From NCBI GenBank assembly GCA_016278435.1, contig JADQBU010000119.1, positions 1 through 6,939 of the forward strand: DNA of 6,939 nucleotides, read 5' to 3'. The notes beneath the pieces were generated by a model, which was not told where the DNA came from, ran no database searches, and saw nothing but the letters and a program-made list of their open reading frames with translations. The position numbers were made by a program, and so were the translations under genes. Below are positions 1 to 6,147 of the stretch, in pieces (position 1 is the first letter of the stretch; each line of letters opens with the position of its first letter). Source of the DNA: Halanaerobiales bacterium. GTDB taxonomy: Bacteria; Bacillota; Halanaerobiia; Halanaerobiales; JADQBU01.

Positions 1-846
1 AATTACGTCTGAAGTAAAATTAATACTCACTTCCCCGTCAGGCAGTCCCAGTAAGGCAATACTTCCACCAGGTGTTATTGACTTCAGAGCCCCCTTCAGA
101 GCCCGCTTATTACCTGACATTTCAGCCACAAAATCAACTCCAATTCCTGCCGTCATCTCGTCTACTACTTCCTGCATATTAACCTGCAAGGGATTGATAA
201 CCTGGTCTGCTCCCATCCTGGTCGCTATTTCCCGGCGGAATTCATTGGGTTCACTGACAATGATTTTTGTAGCACCAAATGCTCTGGCTACACCTGTTGC
301 CAGCAATCCCACCGGTCCAGCTCCAGTAATTAAAACATTTTTACCGGCCACATTACCTGCCCTGATGGTATCAATAGCATTACCAAAAGGCTCCTGAATT
401 GATGCAAACTTCGGCGGAATTGAAGGATCATTTTTTCTGATATCAACTTCTTCAATCAGGGCATAATCAGCAAAAACTCCATCAGTGTGGACCCCCAGTA
501 TCTTCATGTTTTTACAGATATGACCCTTCCCTGTTTCACACTGATAGCATTGTCCACAGGGGATATGGGTTTCTGCCGAAACAAAATCACCAACTTTAAT
601 ACTGGAAACCCTTTCACCTAGTTCAACTACCTTTCCTGCCACTTCATGTCCCATTATCTGTGGTGGAACTATATTTTCTTGAGCCCATTTATTCCAGACA
701 TAAATATGGTAATCACTACCGCAAATAGAAGTACTCTCTACTTTTATTAATACCTGTTCAGGTCCGGGCTGTGGTATATCAACTTCCATTAATTCTGCCC
801 CATAACCCGGCTTATTTTTAACCAGTGCTTTCATTTTCTCCTTCAT
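1..846 (-). CDS. tdh: L-threonine 3-dehydrogenase, zinc-dependent (partial, C-terminus cut by window edge)
   Basis: Catalyses NAD-dependent oxidation of L-threonine to 2-amino-3-ketobutyrate in the cytoplasm, the first step of threonine breakdown to glycine and acetyl-CoA. It is a medium-chain zinc dehydrogenase: GroES-like N-terminal half, then a Rossmann fold. Visible residues are the catalytic zinc ligands Cys42 (ICGSD), His67-Glu68 (GHE) and Glu152 (EPFGNA), the structural zinc quartet Cys97, Cys100, Cys103 and Cys111, the nucleotide loop GAGPVG at 175-180, and Glu199 after the second strand, which favours NAD over NADP. The segment HIYVWNKWAQ (47-56) resembles the threonine dehydrogenase signature rather than sorbitol or alcohol dehydrogenases. 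The ATG at 846 is preceded by GGAGG ten bases upstream; a second ATG four codons on is worse placed. 282 codons are present of about 345 usual, so roughly 60 lie outside. Its usual partner kbl is not in view. Specificity for threonine rests on recalled family similarity. Confidence 0.9.
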   Translation of the reverse strand, partial: MKEKMKALVKNKPGYGAELMEVDIPQPGPEQVLIKVESTSICGSDYHIYVWNKWAQENIVPPQIMGHEVAGKVVELGERVSSIKVGDFVSAETHIPCGQCYQCETGKGHICKNMKILGVHTDGVFADYALIEEVDIRKNDPSIPPKFASIQEPFGNAIDTIRAGNVAGKNVLITGAGPVGLLATGVARAFGATKIIVSEPNEFRREIATRMGADQVINPLQVNMQEVVDEMTAGIGVDFVAEMSGNKRALKGALKSITPGGSIALLGLPDGEVSINFTSDVI

Positions 847-983
847 CTAAATCACACCTCCAATTTATTTTTCCCAGTACCACCTCCGGGTATTAAGCTA
901 CTATCTACTCTAAAATATCATTATTCTCATACCTTACTAATTATTATTTCATTAATCATTTCCATTTTCCTTCTTAAAAGTTC

Positions 984-1013
984 ATAATAATTTATAAAAT
1001 AAAAGCCTGTCCA
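984..1013 (-). promoter_or_regulatory. possible sigma A promoter for tdh
   Basis: On the minus strand TGGACA (-35, 5 of 6 to consensus) is followed after 18 bp by TATTAT (-10, 5 of 6). It would give a leader of about 130 bases before the tdh start. The spacing is one base longer than ideal, and the region is AT-rich, so chance matches are likely. No CATANNNTA sporulation element with a well-spaced AC was noticed in this interval (847-1075). Confidence 0.4.
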
Positions 1014-1015
1014 AA

Positions 1016-1037
1016 TTTCCTGCGAGAATCAGGGAAA
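1016..1037 (-). terminator. weak hairpin downstream of the SPOCS-LysM gene, possible terminator
   Basis: TTTCCTG (1016-1022) can pair with CAGGGAAA (1030-1037) around a 7-base loop, with one bulged base. On the minus strand it is followed only by a short T stretch and, further on, by T-rich sequence. It lies about 40 bases after the stop at 1076. It is much weaker than the terminator at 2778-2811 and may not function. Confidence 0.25.
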
Positions 1038-1075
1038 AGGAAAATCCCTCTCCCCTCATACGAAAATAGCGTAAA

Positions 1076-2593
1076 TTAGCCAGGTATTAAAATCTGCTGA
1101 CCAATATTAAGCTGCGATGGATTATCTATATCATTGATATTTATTAATTGTTCTACAGTCACCCCATATCTCTGGGCAATAAGATACAGTGTATCTCCAG
1201 ATTGTACAGTATAGGATATAAAACCTCCTTCTGATGGAGCTGTTGGAGCTCCTTCTACCGGCTGTTCTGAAATATCAATTACTATTGGAATCCTTATCCG
1301 TTCTGTTACCAGTAGATTAACCTCGATAGTAGATCTTACATTAATTGTCCTGTTACCTGCTTCACTGGCAGTCGTAGATATAACCCGGGCATCAGCAACA
1401 ACATCCATATCTGGTGTAACCTCAGAAATATTAACAAAATAGCTGAAGGGAATAGTCCCTGCAGCAAAATATACCGGCTGCTGGGGTAAATCTGCAACAT
1501 AGAGAACATTGGCATCAATATCACCATCAAGTGATACTCCACCACTTTCGGTTTCAGCAGAAATGTTGCCCATCAATCTACTGGTTGCCCGGATAACCCT
1601 GGCAACATCAGGATTGCCTTCTGGTACAGTTATATTGCCCCGGGCCTGTATCCGGATCCGTTCTTCAGTGACAATACGCTCAATTAATACAGTTCTGGTA
1701 ACCGGGTAGAGATTCCCCGGAGTTATAACACCGATAGGAAGATTTACTACTTCAGAGACTACTACCAGAATCTTAAAAGTTGCATTCGTTGTCAACCTGA
1801 TTCTCCTGTCAGCAGTTCTTTCAGCTTCAGATTCAAGTACAGTTGCTTCCACGAATGGAGACATATCCGGAGTAACTCCCCTGAAGTCAAAGGTTTCATC
1901 AAAGGGAGATTCCAGAGAAACATATTCCACCTGTCCTTCCCGGGATACATAAATAACATCACTATTAATAACACCCCTGACAGTTACCTCATCATACCCG
2001 GCAATGATATCGATCAGTTGAATATCTGATTCAACACTTATGATTCTCCTGATAGCAGGATCACTTGTGGCCAGACGTTCAACTGTAGAAAACTCTCTAT
2101 CATAATTTCTTTCCCTTAACTGCCTTCTGATCCTGATTTGTTGCCTGCGGAATTCAACTCCCGGCCTTTCTCCGATAATTTCTACAGCTTCTGGTGTTGT
2201 AATTTCTATATCGCTTTCAACTGTAAACTCTAATCCGATCAGTCTTTCCTCAATTAAATAAAAATCAATATCAGTTATTATAGCCTCTATGCTGACATTA
2301 TAACCAGGTCGAGCACCGGGAACGGAAACGCGGTCTGTAAAATTAAAATTACGGGAAATACTCTCGATATTTGCTGGGTCCTCAGCTGAGGCATAATGTA
2401 CAGTAGCTCTAATAATTCCGCTAAAAGTAACAGTCCCGCTTCCCGCTTCCATATCAGTTATCTCAACCCGGGCATTAGCACTGACAACCCGTTCTGCTGG
2501 AGGAAGTCTGCCCGGGATACTGACATTTCTGGAAACATCTGTTTCGACTACTCTGGCAGCAACCATTTCACTAATTTGTATCTGCTGTGGCAT
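1076..2593 (-). CDS. spore coat/SipL-like protein: three SPOCS repeats plus C-terminal LysM, nearly lysine-free
   Basis: 505 residues, no signal peptide. Three SPOCS repeats lie at about 5-132, 145-282 and 297-441, each with the family pattern of an N-terminal strand, a P-x-x-x-R-V/I motif, a V-x-x-x-G-x-I-x-x-x-V-x-Y hairpin and a second beta-rich half. A LysM domain closes the protein at about 459-504 (YTVQSGDTLYLIAQRYGVT, then IGQQILIP). In the family, SipL of Clostridioides difficile has SPOCS and LysM and binds the coat ATPase SpoIVA; LysM binds N-acetylglucosamine polymers. I infer a coat or cortex-interface role on the mother-cell side. The ATG at 2593 has AAGGGAGGG seven bases upstream and sits 22 bases after the small lysine-rich ORF, with which it is probably cotranscribed. 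Oddities: one lysine (Lys274) against about 43 arginines, no cysteine, and an arginine-dense linker at 143-166. It has three SPOCS units, so orthology to sipL is not claimed. Confidence 0.88.
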   Translation of the reverse strand: MPQQIQISEMVAARVVETDVSRNVSIPGRLPPAERVVSANARVEITDMEAGSGTVTFSGIIRATVHYASAEDPANIESISRNFNFTDRVSVPGARPGYNVSIEAIITDIDFYLIEERLIGLEFTVESDIEITTPEAVEIIGERPGVEFRRQQIRIRRQLRERNYDREFSTVERLATSDPAIRRIISVESDIQLIDIIAGYDEVTVRGVINSDVIYVSREGQVEYVSLESPFDETFDFRGVTPDMSPFVEATVLESEAERTADRRIRLTTNATFKILVVVSEVVNLPIGVITPGNLYPVTRTVLIERIVTEERIRIQARGNITVPEGNPDVARVIRATSRLMGNISAETESGGVSLDGDIDANVLYVADLPQQPVYFAAGTIPFSYFVNISEVTPDMDVVADARVISTTASEAGNRTINVRSTIEVNLLVTERIRIPIVIDISEQPVEGAPTAPSEGGFISYTVQSGDTLYLIAQRYGVTVEQLININDIDNPSQLNIGQQILIPG

Positions 2594-2615
2594 AATTAAA
2601 CCCTCCCTTCTTTAT

Positions 2616-2714
2616 TTAAACCTTTTTAATCTTAATAACCCTCTTGATCTTTTCGGGTTTAATATTTACATGTTTTTTTTCATTATTCTTTTCATTCTTT
2701 TCTTCTTTAGCCAT
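2616..2714 (-). CDS. small lysine-rich protein, 32 residues, upstream of the SPOCS-LysM gene
   Basis: I do not recognise a family. The minus-strand frame runs ATG (2714) to TAA (2616) and encodes 32 residues: an N-terminal mixed-charge part beginning MAKEEKNEKNNEKK and a C-terminal cationic part ending KRVIKIKKV. Hand count: 11 lysines, 1 arginine, 5 glutamates, no cysteine or tryptophan, no membrane segment. Support for a real gene: the strong Shine-Dalgarno GAGGGGGG lies seven bases before the ATG, a sporulation-type -10 lies 34 bases before it, and the stop is 22 bases before the next start, as in an operon. Without it the downstream gene would have an unusually long leader. A role as a small coat component or charge partner of the acidic coat proteins is inference only. 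It is short enough to be missed by length-limited gene callers. The alternative is an untranslated leader with a fortuitous frame. Confidence 0.6.
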   Translation of the reverse strand: MAKEEKNEKNNEKKHVNIKPEKIKRVIKIKKV

Positions 2715-2720
2715 GGTCCA

Positions 2721-2730
2721 ACCCCCCTCA
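2721..2730 (-). promoter_or_regulatory. ribosome binding site of the small lysine-rich ORF
   Basis: Minus-strand TGAGGGGGGT, with its GAGGGGGG core ending seven bases before the ATG at 2714. It is the main evidence that the 32-codon frame is translated, since the next start (2593) has its own separate site at 2601-2609. Confidence 0.6.
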
Positions 2731-2748
2731 AAATAGTCTATAACATTA

Positions 2749-2774
2749 TATTATATGCAGAGGTAAATAATTGT
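2749..2774 (-). promoter_or_regulatory. sporulation-type (sigma K-like) promoter for the small ORF and SPOCS-LysM gene
   Basis: Minus strand: -10 CATATAATA (2757-2749) fits CATANNNTA exactly; AC of the -35 (2774-2773, in context TCAC) lies 15 bp upstream, one to two bases shorter than the usual 16-17. Predicted start near 2742, giving a leader of about 28 bases with a good ribosome site. Overlapping TATAAT hexamers mean a sigma A reading is possible, but no TTGACA-like -35 fits. The CATATAAT core is also one base from the sigma E -10. Confidence 0.5.
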
Positions 2775-2777
2775 GAT

Positions 2778-2811
2778 AAAAAAAAAGAACTGCAGGTAAA
2801 CCCTACAGTCC
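2778..2811 (-). terminator. strong intrinsic terminator of the acidic SPOCS-LysM gene
   Basis: On the minus strand a 10-bp stem (2811-2802 with 2796-2787, two G-U pairs, five-base loop) is followed directly by nine T (2786-2778). It begins 11 bases after the stop codon at 2822. It separates this gene from the next unit, whose promoter starts only a few bases further on. Confidence 0.9.
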
Positions 2812-2821
2812 TTACTATCTC

Positions 2822-4417
2822 TTATCCTTTGGGGCTAATAATTCCTTTCGGTACACAGATTTTTTGTCCTATCTGTAAATTATGAGGATCAATATCTGGG
2901 TTGGCATTTATCAACTGGTCAACAGTCGTATTATATCTTCTGGCTATCTTCCAGAGTGTATCTCCAGATTGAACAACATAGACAATATAGGATGGAGGAC
3001 ATTCTCCAGCTGCAGGTGAAACCACAACAACATCTGTAACAATTTCCATCTGTCTAAACTCAGTAACTTTGACAAATTTTCTCAATACTACTGTGATTTC
3101 AACCATTCTTGTGGTAAGTTCTTCATAGGAAACTCTCTGTACATTGACCTCTACATGAGCATTCATTCCAGGCTCAGCATCTGGTATCTCTACAAAGTTA
3201 TCAAAGTTGAAAATACCTTCTGCGAAGTGAACCGGCTGGGCAGGTTCTCCCTCTTCAGCAATTGCTACATAGAGAATACTGCCTTCATACTGTCCTTCAA
3301 TCATTACCCCGTCTGTCTCAATATAGACTTCTGTATCTTCCAGTATCCTGGCATTGGCTTCCAGAACCCTCTCAATATCCGGTTTTTCAGCGGGAAGAGA
3401 CAATCTGTCTGTAATAGTTTCATGTACTGTGTCCTCACCAACAACATCTTCTACCCGCAGTAATTCAGTCTCAATCTCTACCCTTTCATCCATAATGTCG
3501 GTAATTACATTAACCTGTTTGGGTTCAGTCACCTTAATAAAGAATAATATAGCAACATCAACTTCAACTTCTTCAGGACTGATAAAGTCATAAGAGACCC
3601 TTTTTACCTCCAGATTAGCATAAACAGTCATTCCTTCTTCGGCACCAGGTATTTCAACAGCCTCTTCTAAATTAAATTCACCTTCCATGAAGTGAACCGG
3701 TTGGCGCGGTCCCTCTTCAACATCAGCAACATACATTACCCCTGCTTCTACAGCAGCATCAATGATAACACTCTCATCTTCTATCTCTGTTGTTACCGGA
3801 GATATATCTGCTGTTGCATTCAGGATCCTTTGAATAGGCGGTTTACCCGGCGGCAGAGGAATTCTGCCTGTTACTACTGAAGAAAATGTCTGTTCTCCAA
3901 TAACATCTTCTATTCTCAGTAATTCCTGCACAATATTTTCTTCTGGTATACCAGTGACACCTGTGATTACAGTAATCTGGCGGTATTCTGTAACTTTGAC
4001 AAATTTAGATAAAACAACTGTTACTTCAATTGTTCTTTCATCAATAATATCATAGGATACCCTTCTGATATTGATATCTGTAAATACATTCATACCCTCT
4101 TCAGCTTCAGGTATATCCACAAAATTTGTAAAGGTATATCTTGCTTCTTCTCCTCCTATGAAATGAACAGGCTGGAGAGGGGGTTCATCAACATCTCCTA
4201 CATATATTATTCCGGGTTCTATATAACCTTCTATGTTGACACCACCATCTTCAATTTCAGTCTCAACCTCTGTAACTTCTGCAGTAACATCGACTACCCT
4301 TAAAACACCCGGTTTTATATCTGGAATAGTGACCTGACCTGAAACTGTCTCTGTTACAGTATCTTCGCCAATTACAAACTCAACTCTGATTAGTTCTTCA
4401 TTAAAACTAATTGCCAA
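2822..4417 (-). CDS. acidic spore coat/SipL-like protein: three SPOCS repeats plus C-terminal LysM
   Basis: 531 residues from a TTG start. Three closely similar SPOCS units begin at Glu8 (ELIRVE), Glu165 (ELLRIE) and Glu318 (ELLRVE), each carrying QPVHF (82, 239, 394) and RVSYD/E (119, 273, 428) and ending F-V/I-K-V-T-E. LysM follows at about 477-523 (YVVQSGDTLWKIARRYNTT, then IGQKICVP). Cys473 and Cys521 flank the LysM and are the only cysteines; they could form a disulfide. Hand count gives about 104 acidic and 37 basic residues, net near -67. In the family, SPOCS mediates coat assembly and LysM binds peptidoglycan; a mother-cell coat or cortex-interface role is inferred. TTG at 4417 is chosen because AAAGGAGGT ends nine bases upstream; the longer frame to ATG 4486 would translate through this ribosome site and the leader. 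It has its own promoter and terminator, so it is probably monocistronic. Confidence 0.9.
   Translation of the reverse strand: MAISFNEELIRVEFVIGEDTVTETVSGQVTIPDIKPGVLRVVDVTAEVTEVETEIEDGGVNIEGYIEPGIIYVGDVDEPPLQPVHFIGGEEARYTFTNFVDIPEAEEGMNVFTDINIRRVSYDIIDERTIEVTVVLSKFVKVTEYRQITVITGVTGIPEENIVQELLRIEDVIGEQTFSSVVTGRIPLPPGKPPIQRILNATADISPVTTEIEDESVIIDAAVEAGVMYVADVEEGPRQPVHFMEGEFNLEEAVEIPGAEEGMTVYANLEVKRVSYDFISPEEVEVDVAILFFIKVTEPKQVNVITDIMDERVEIETELLRVEDVVGEDTVHETITDRLSLPAEKPDIERVLEANARILEDTEVYIETDGVMIEGQYEGSILYVAIAEEGEPAQPVHFAEGIFNFDNFVEIPDAEPGMNAHVEVNVQRVSYEELTTRMVEITVVLRKFVKVTEFRQMEIVTDVVVVSPAAGECPPSYIVYVVQSGDTLWKIARRYNTTVDQLINANPDIDPHNLQIGQKICVPKGIISPKG
3050..4396 (-). repeat. three tandem SPOCS-coding units of about 459-471 bp inside the acidic SPOCS-LysM gene
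   Basis: Units run about 4396-3926, 3925-3467 and 3466-3050. Similarity is visible at DNA level: plus-strand gaagtgaaccgg occurs at 3224-3235 and 3689-3700, and a related gaaatgaacagg at 4160-4171, spaced 465 and 471 bases apart. This suggests internal duplication more recent than in the other SPOCS genes here, whose units have drifted much further apart. Confidence 0.75.
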
Positions 4418-4426
4418 CTTAATTCT

Positions 4427-4435
4427 ACCTCCTTT
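4427..4435 (-). promoter_or_regulatory. ribosome binding site that fixes the TTG start at 4417
   Basis: Minus-strand AAAGGAGGT, a near-perfect anti-16S match, ends nine bases before TTG 4417. There is no comparable site before the in-frame ATG at 4486, so the longer frame is rejected. Confidence 0.85.
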
Positions 4436-4464
4436 CCTGAAAAAACATAGTAAATATTCAATTA

Positions 4465-4491
4465 TAATATATGCATATTCAAACAAAACGT
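4465..4491 (-). promoter_or_regulatory. sporulation-type (sigma K-like) promoter of the acidic SPOCS-LysM gene
   Basis: Minus strand: AC (4491-4490, context TTCACG), 16 bp spacer, then CATATATTA (4473-4465), an exact fit to CATANNNTA. Predicted start near 4458, about 40 bases before the TTG. The promoter lies inside the spuriously extended reading frame, further supporting the later start. The core differs from the sigma E -10 by one base, but the -35 suits sigma K better. Confidence 0.6.
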
Positions 4492-4553
4492 GAAAATTCT
4501 TTACACCCTATTATATATCTATAATTTTTGTCCTTTATTTATTACTCATTTTT

Positions 4554-6059
4554 TCAATTTATATTTACCAGCGGAGATATCTTAAACTGAACATCCTCCA
4601 GTACTTCTGTATAAAGAACAAAAGATAAGTTCTGTACCATTAAATTTTCATCTTTAGATATCTTGTTTTCAGAATAAATGGCCCTTTCCTCCACTCTACT
4701 CTTCATACCCGGCCTTACACCATCAATTTTAATGAAAGTACTAAAGGAAGTTATGTTCTCCTGAAAATGTTCACTGTTATCAAAATCCAGGTAATATAGC
4801 TCTTCATAAATTTCCCCTCTGATAATTACACAGTCATCCAGAACAGTTGTTTTAATCTCTTTAACCTCTGGAACAACTTTTTTTATTTCTGAGATGGGGA
4901 AACCGAATTTAAAAAGTATATCTTTGTTTATCTGTTTCTCATTATGTCCAATAACCTCAGAGAAAGCTGCCAGCAAATCAGAGCCAGGGTTAATATGCAA
5001 TTGAGCAGACTGAACATAACTAACCTGTAACTTTATATCTATTTCCTCAGTTATATTTCTATTTCCAGCACTCATTTCAGTAGTGACAGATGTTATTTCC
5101 GGTTTTACATTACACTTTACATTATTTCCCTGTTCAGGTATATCAGTTATTTTATAAAACAAAAAATTCCGACTTAAGTGGCTACTATCTTCATCACTGT
5201 CAATATACTCTATTTCATTTTCGATTGTTCCTCTGATGACTGCTTTCCCTGCGAGAATATCAACCTCTATATTTTTAACCAGGGAGTTTACATTATTAAT
5301 CCTGGAAACAGGTTTACCTAAATCAATATTTTTTTTGATCTTCTTCTCGATTGCATTCTCATTAATAACCCTTTCCGTCTTTAACAGGGGACCCTCTCCG
5401 GTCTTAACATATATCTGTTGATTAACCATTAATTTTACAAAATATTTCACAACCAGTCTCAGGTTAACCCTTTTCCCTCCATCCAGGTCAAATAGAGTAT
5501 GTTCAATTGAAGGTTCAACAAGTACTTCACCTCCTGGTATAATATCTGGTAAATTTAATACCTCAGCAAAGTTTAGCTCCAGATTCTGGTGATATACTGT
5601 CTTATCTACTGCAGCGTAGAAAATATCTGTATTTAAGATTCCTTTAAAGACTACCTGCCCCTGTAAGATCTCTGTTTCTTTTTCCTTCAATCCCACTTTC
5701 AAATCTCTAATTTTTAAAGCTTTTCGATCGAGTAATATATTCTTACTTATCATCTTATACACTGTATTTACTTCTTTTATAACAGGTACTCTTATCAACT
5801 CCTTTTCCAAAAACCTTCCCCTCCTTTCCTCTTTCTGTTTTACGGGGTGAAAGGCATATATTTCATGGATTTTTTGTGCTTTAAAGTTTGTATTTTCAAT
5901 ATAAGCTGTTTCAAACTTTTCCCTGTTGAGATCATATGATTTTTTTGAATCACGATCATTTTTTCTTTCCAGTAGCTGATTTAAATCAATATTACCTGCA
6001 TAAGTAATTCCCATCATTATTCCAGTAATAATGCACAGAAATATGTACCAGTTATACAT
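4554..6059 (-). CDS. membrane-anchored or exported protein with three SPOCS repeats, no LysM
   Basis: 501 residues. The N-terminus (about 3-20, within MYNWYIFLCIITGIMMGITY) is a hydrophobic helix; TYA-G at 20-22 could be a cleavage site, but the lack of leading positive charge fits an uncleaved anchor equally well. A charged, probably disordered linker (about 23-83) follows, then three diverged SPOCS-like units at about 84-213, 226-353 and 363-493. The first opens with KELIRV like the neighbouring SPOCS-LysM protein and has Y-A-A at the usual Y-V-A position; GEV and GMKS turns match the family's PG-M/A turns. There is no LysM. Lysine is abundant (about 46), unlike its neighbours. The start ATG 6059 has AAAAGGGG ten bases upstream and a sporulation-type promoter ending 26 bases upstream. 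I infer a spore-envelope protein tethered at a forespore or mother-cell membrane; topology cannot be settled from charge. No clear terminator separates it from the gene starting at 4417. Confidence 0.78.
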   Translation of the reverse strand: MYNWYIFLCIITGIMMGITYAGNIDLNQLLERKNDRDSKKSYDLNREKFETAYIENTNFKAQKIHEIYAFHPVKQKEERRGRFLEKELIRVPVIKEVNTVYKMISKNILLDRKALKIRDLKVGLKEKETEILQGQVVFKGILNTDIFYAAVDKTVYHQNLELNFAEVLNLPDIIPGGEVLVEPSIEHTLFDLDGGKRVNLRLVVKYFVKLMVNQQIYVKTGEGPLLKTERVINENAIEKKIKKNIDLGKPVSRINNVNSLVKNIEVDILAGKAVIRGTIENEIEYIDSDEDSSHLSRNFLFYKITDIPEQGNNVKCNVKPEITSVTTEMSAGNRNITEEIDIKLQVSYVQSAQLHINPGSDLLAAFSEVIGHNEKQINKDILFKFGFPISEIKKVVPEVKEIKTTVLDDCVIIRGEIYEELYYLDFDNSEHFQENITSFSTFIKIDGVRPGMKSRVEERAIYSENKISKDENLMVQNLSFVLYTEVLEDVQFKISPLVNIN

Positions 6060-6085
6060 TTAAGCACAACCCCTTTTCTAATTAA

Positions 6086-6113
6086 TATCATATGGTATCC
6101 TGCAGAAAATTGT
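6086..6113 (-). promoter_or_regulatory. sporulation-type (sigma K-like) promoter of the anchored SPOCS gene
   Basis: Minus strand: AC (6113-6112, context GCACA), 17 bp spacer, then CATATGATA (6094-6086), an exact fit to AC-N17-CATANNNTA. Predicted start near 6079, about 20 bases before the ATG and just upstream of the AAAAGGGG ribosome site, which is an economical arrangement. The core fits sigma K better than sigma E (two mismatches to the sigma E -10). Confidence 0.65.
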
Positions 6114-6147
6114 GCGGTAGAAAAATAATGGAAGATAAAATATATTC

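Noticed and set aside
1..846. Sorbitol or generic zinc alcohol dehydrogenase as the left-edge gene
   Set aside because: The HIYVWNKWAQ and EPFGNA segments and overall pattern fit threonine 3-dehydrogenase more closely than polyol dehydrogenases.
868..893. T-box-like string (GGAGGTGGTACTGGG on the minus strand) in the tdh leader
   Set aside because: It lacks one base of the T-box antiterminator core, the leader is too short for stem I and a specifier loop, and no terminator follows.
1031..1049. AGGGA/TCCCT hairpin downstream of the SPOCS-LysM gene
   Set aside because: Only five base pairs with a nine-base loop and no T run on either strand.
2741..2757. Sigma A promoter from overlapping TATAAT hexamers before the lysine-rich ORF
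   Set aside because: No TTGACA-like hexamer at 16-18 bp; the CATANNNTA plus CAC reading matches the other three spore units better, though not conclusively.
2396..2885. Plus-strand open frames of 60-100 codons opposite the SPOCS genes (for example 2670-2885, 3155-3463, 3354-3593, 5236-5421)
   Set aside because: They mirror the long minus-strand genes, lack ribosome sites and show no family features; 2670-2885 runs through the intrinsic terminator and the lysine-rich ORF.
4418..4486. N-terminal extension of the acidic SPOCS-LysM protein starting MFEYAYIIIEYLLCFF, looking like a membrane segment
   Set aside because: It is translation of the promoter and ribosome binding site; the -10 at 4465-4473 and AAAGGAGGT at 4427-4435 both lie inside it.
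4510..4525. Inverted repeat ATTATA-TATC-TATAAT between two SPOCS genes
   Set aside because: All-AT arms of six bases are expected by chance here and too weak for a terminator on the minus strand; the T run following it is on the plus strand, where no gene ends.
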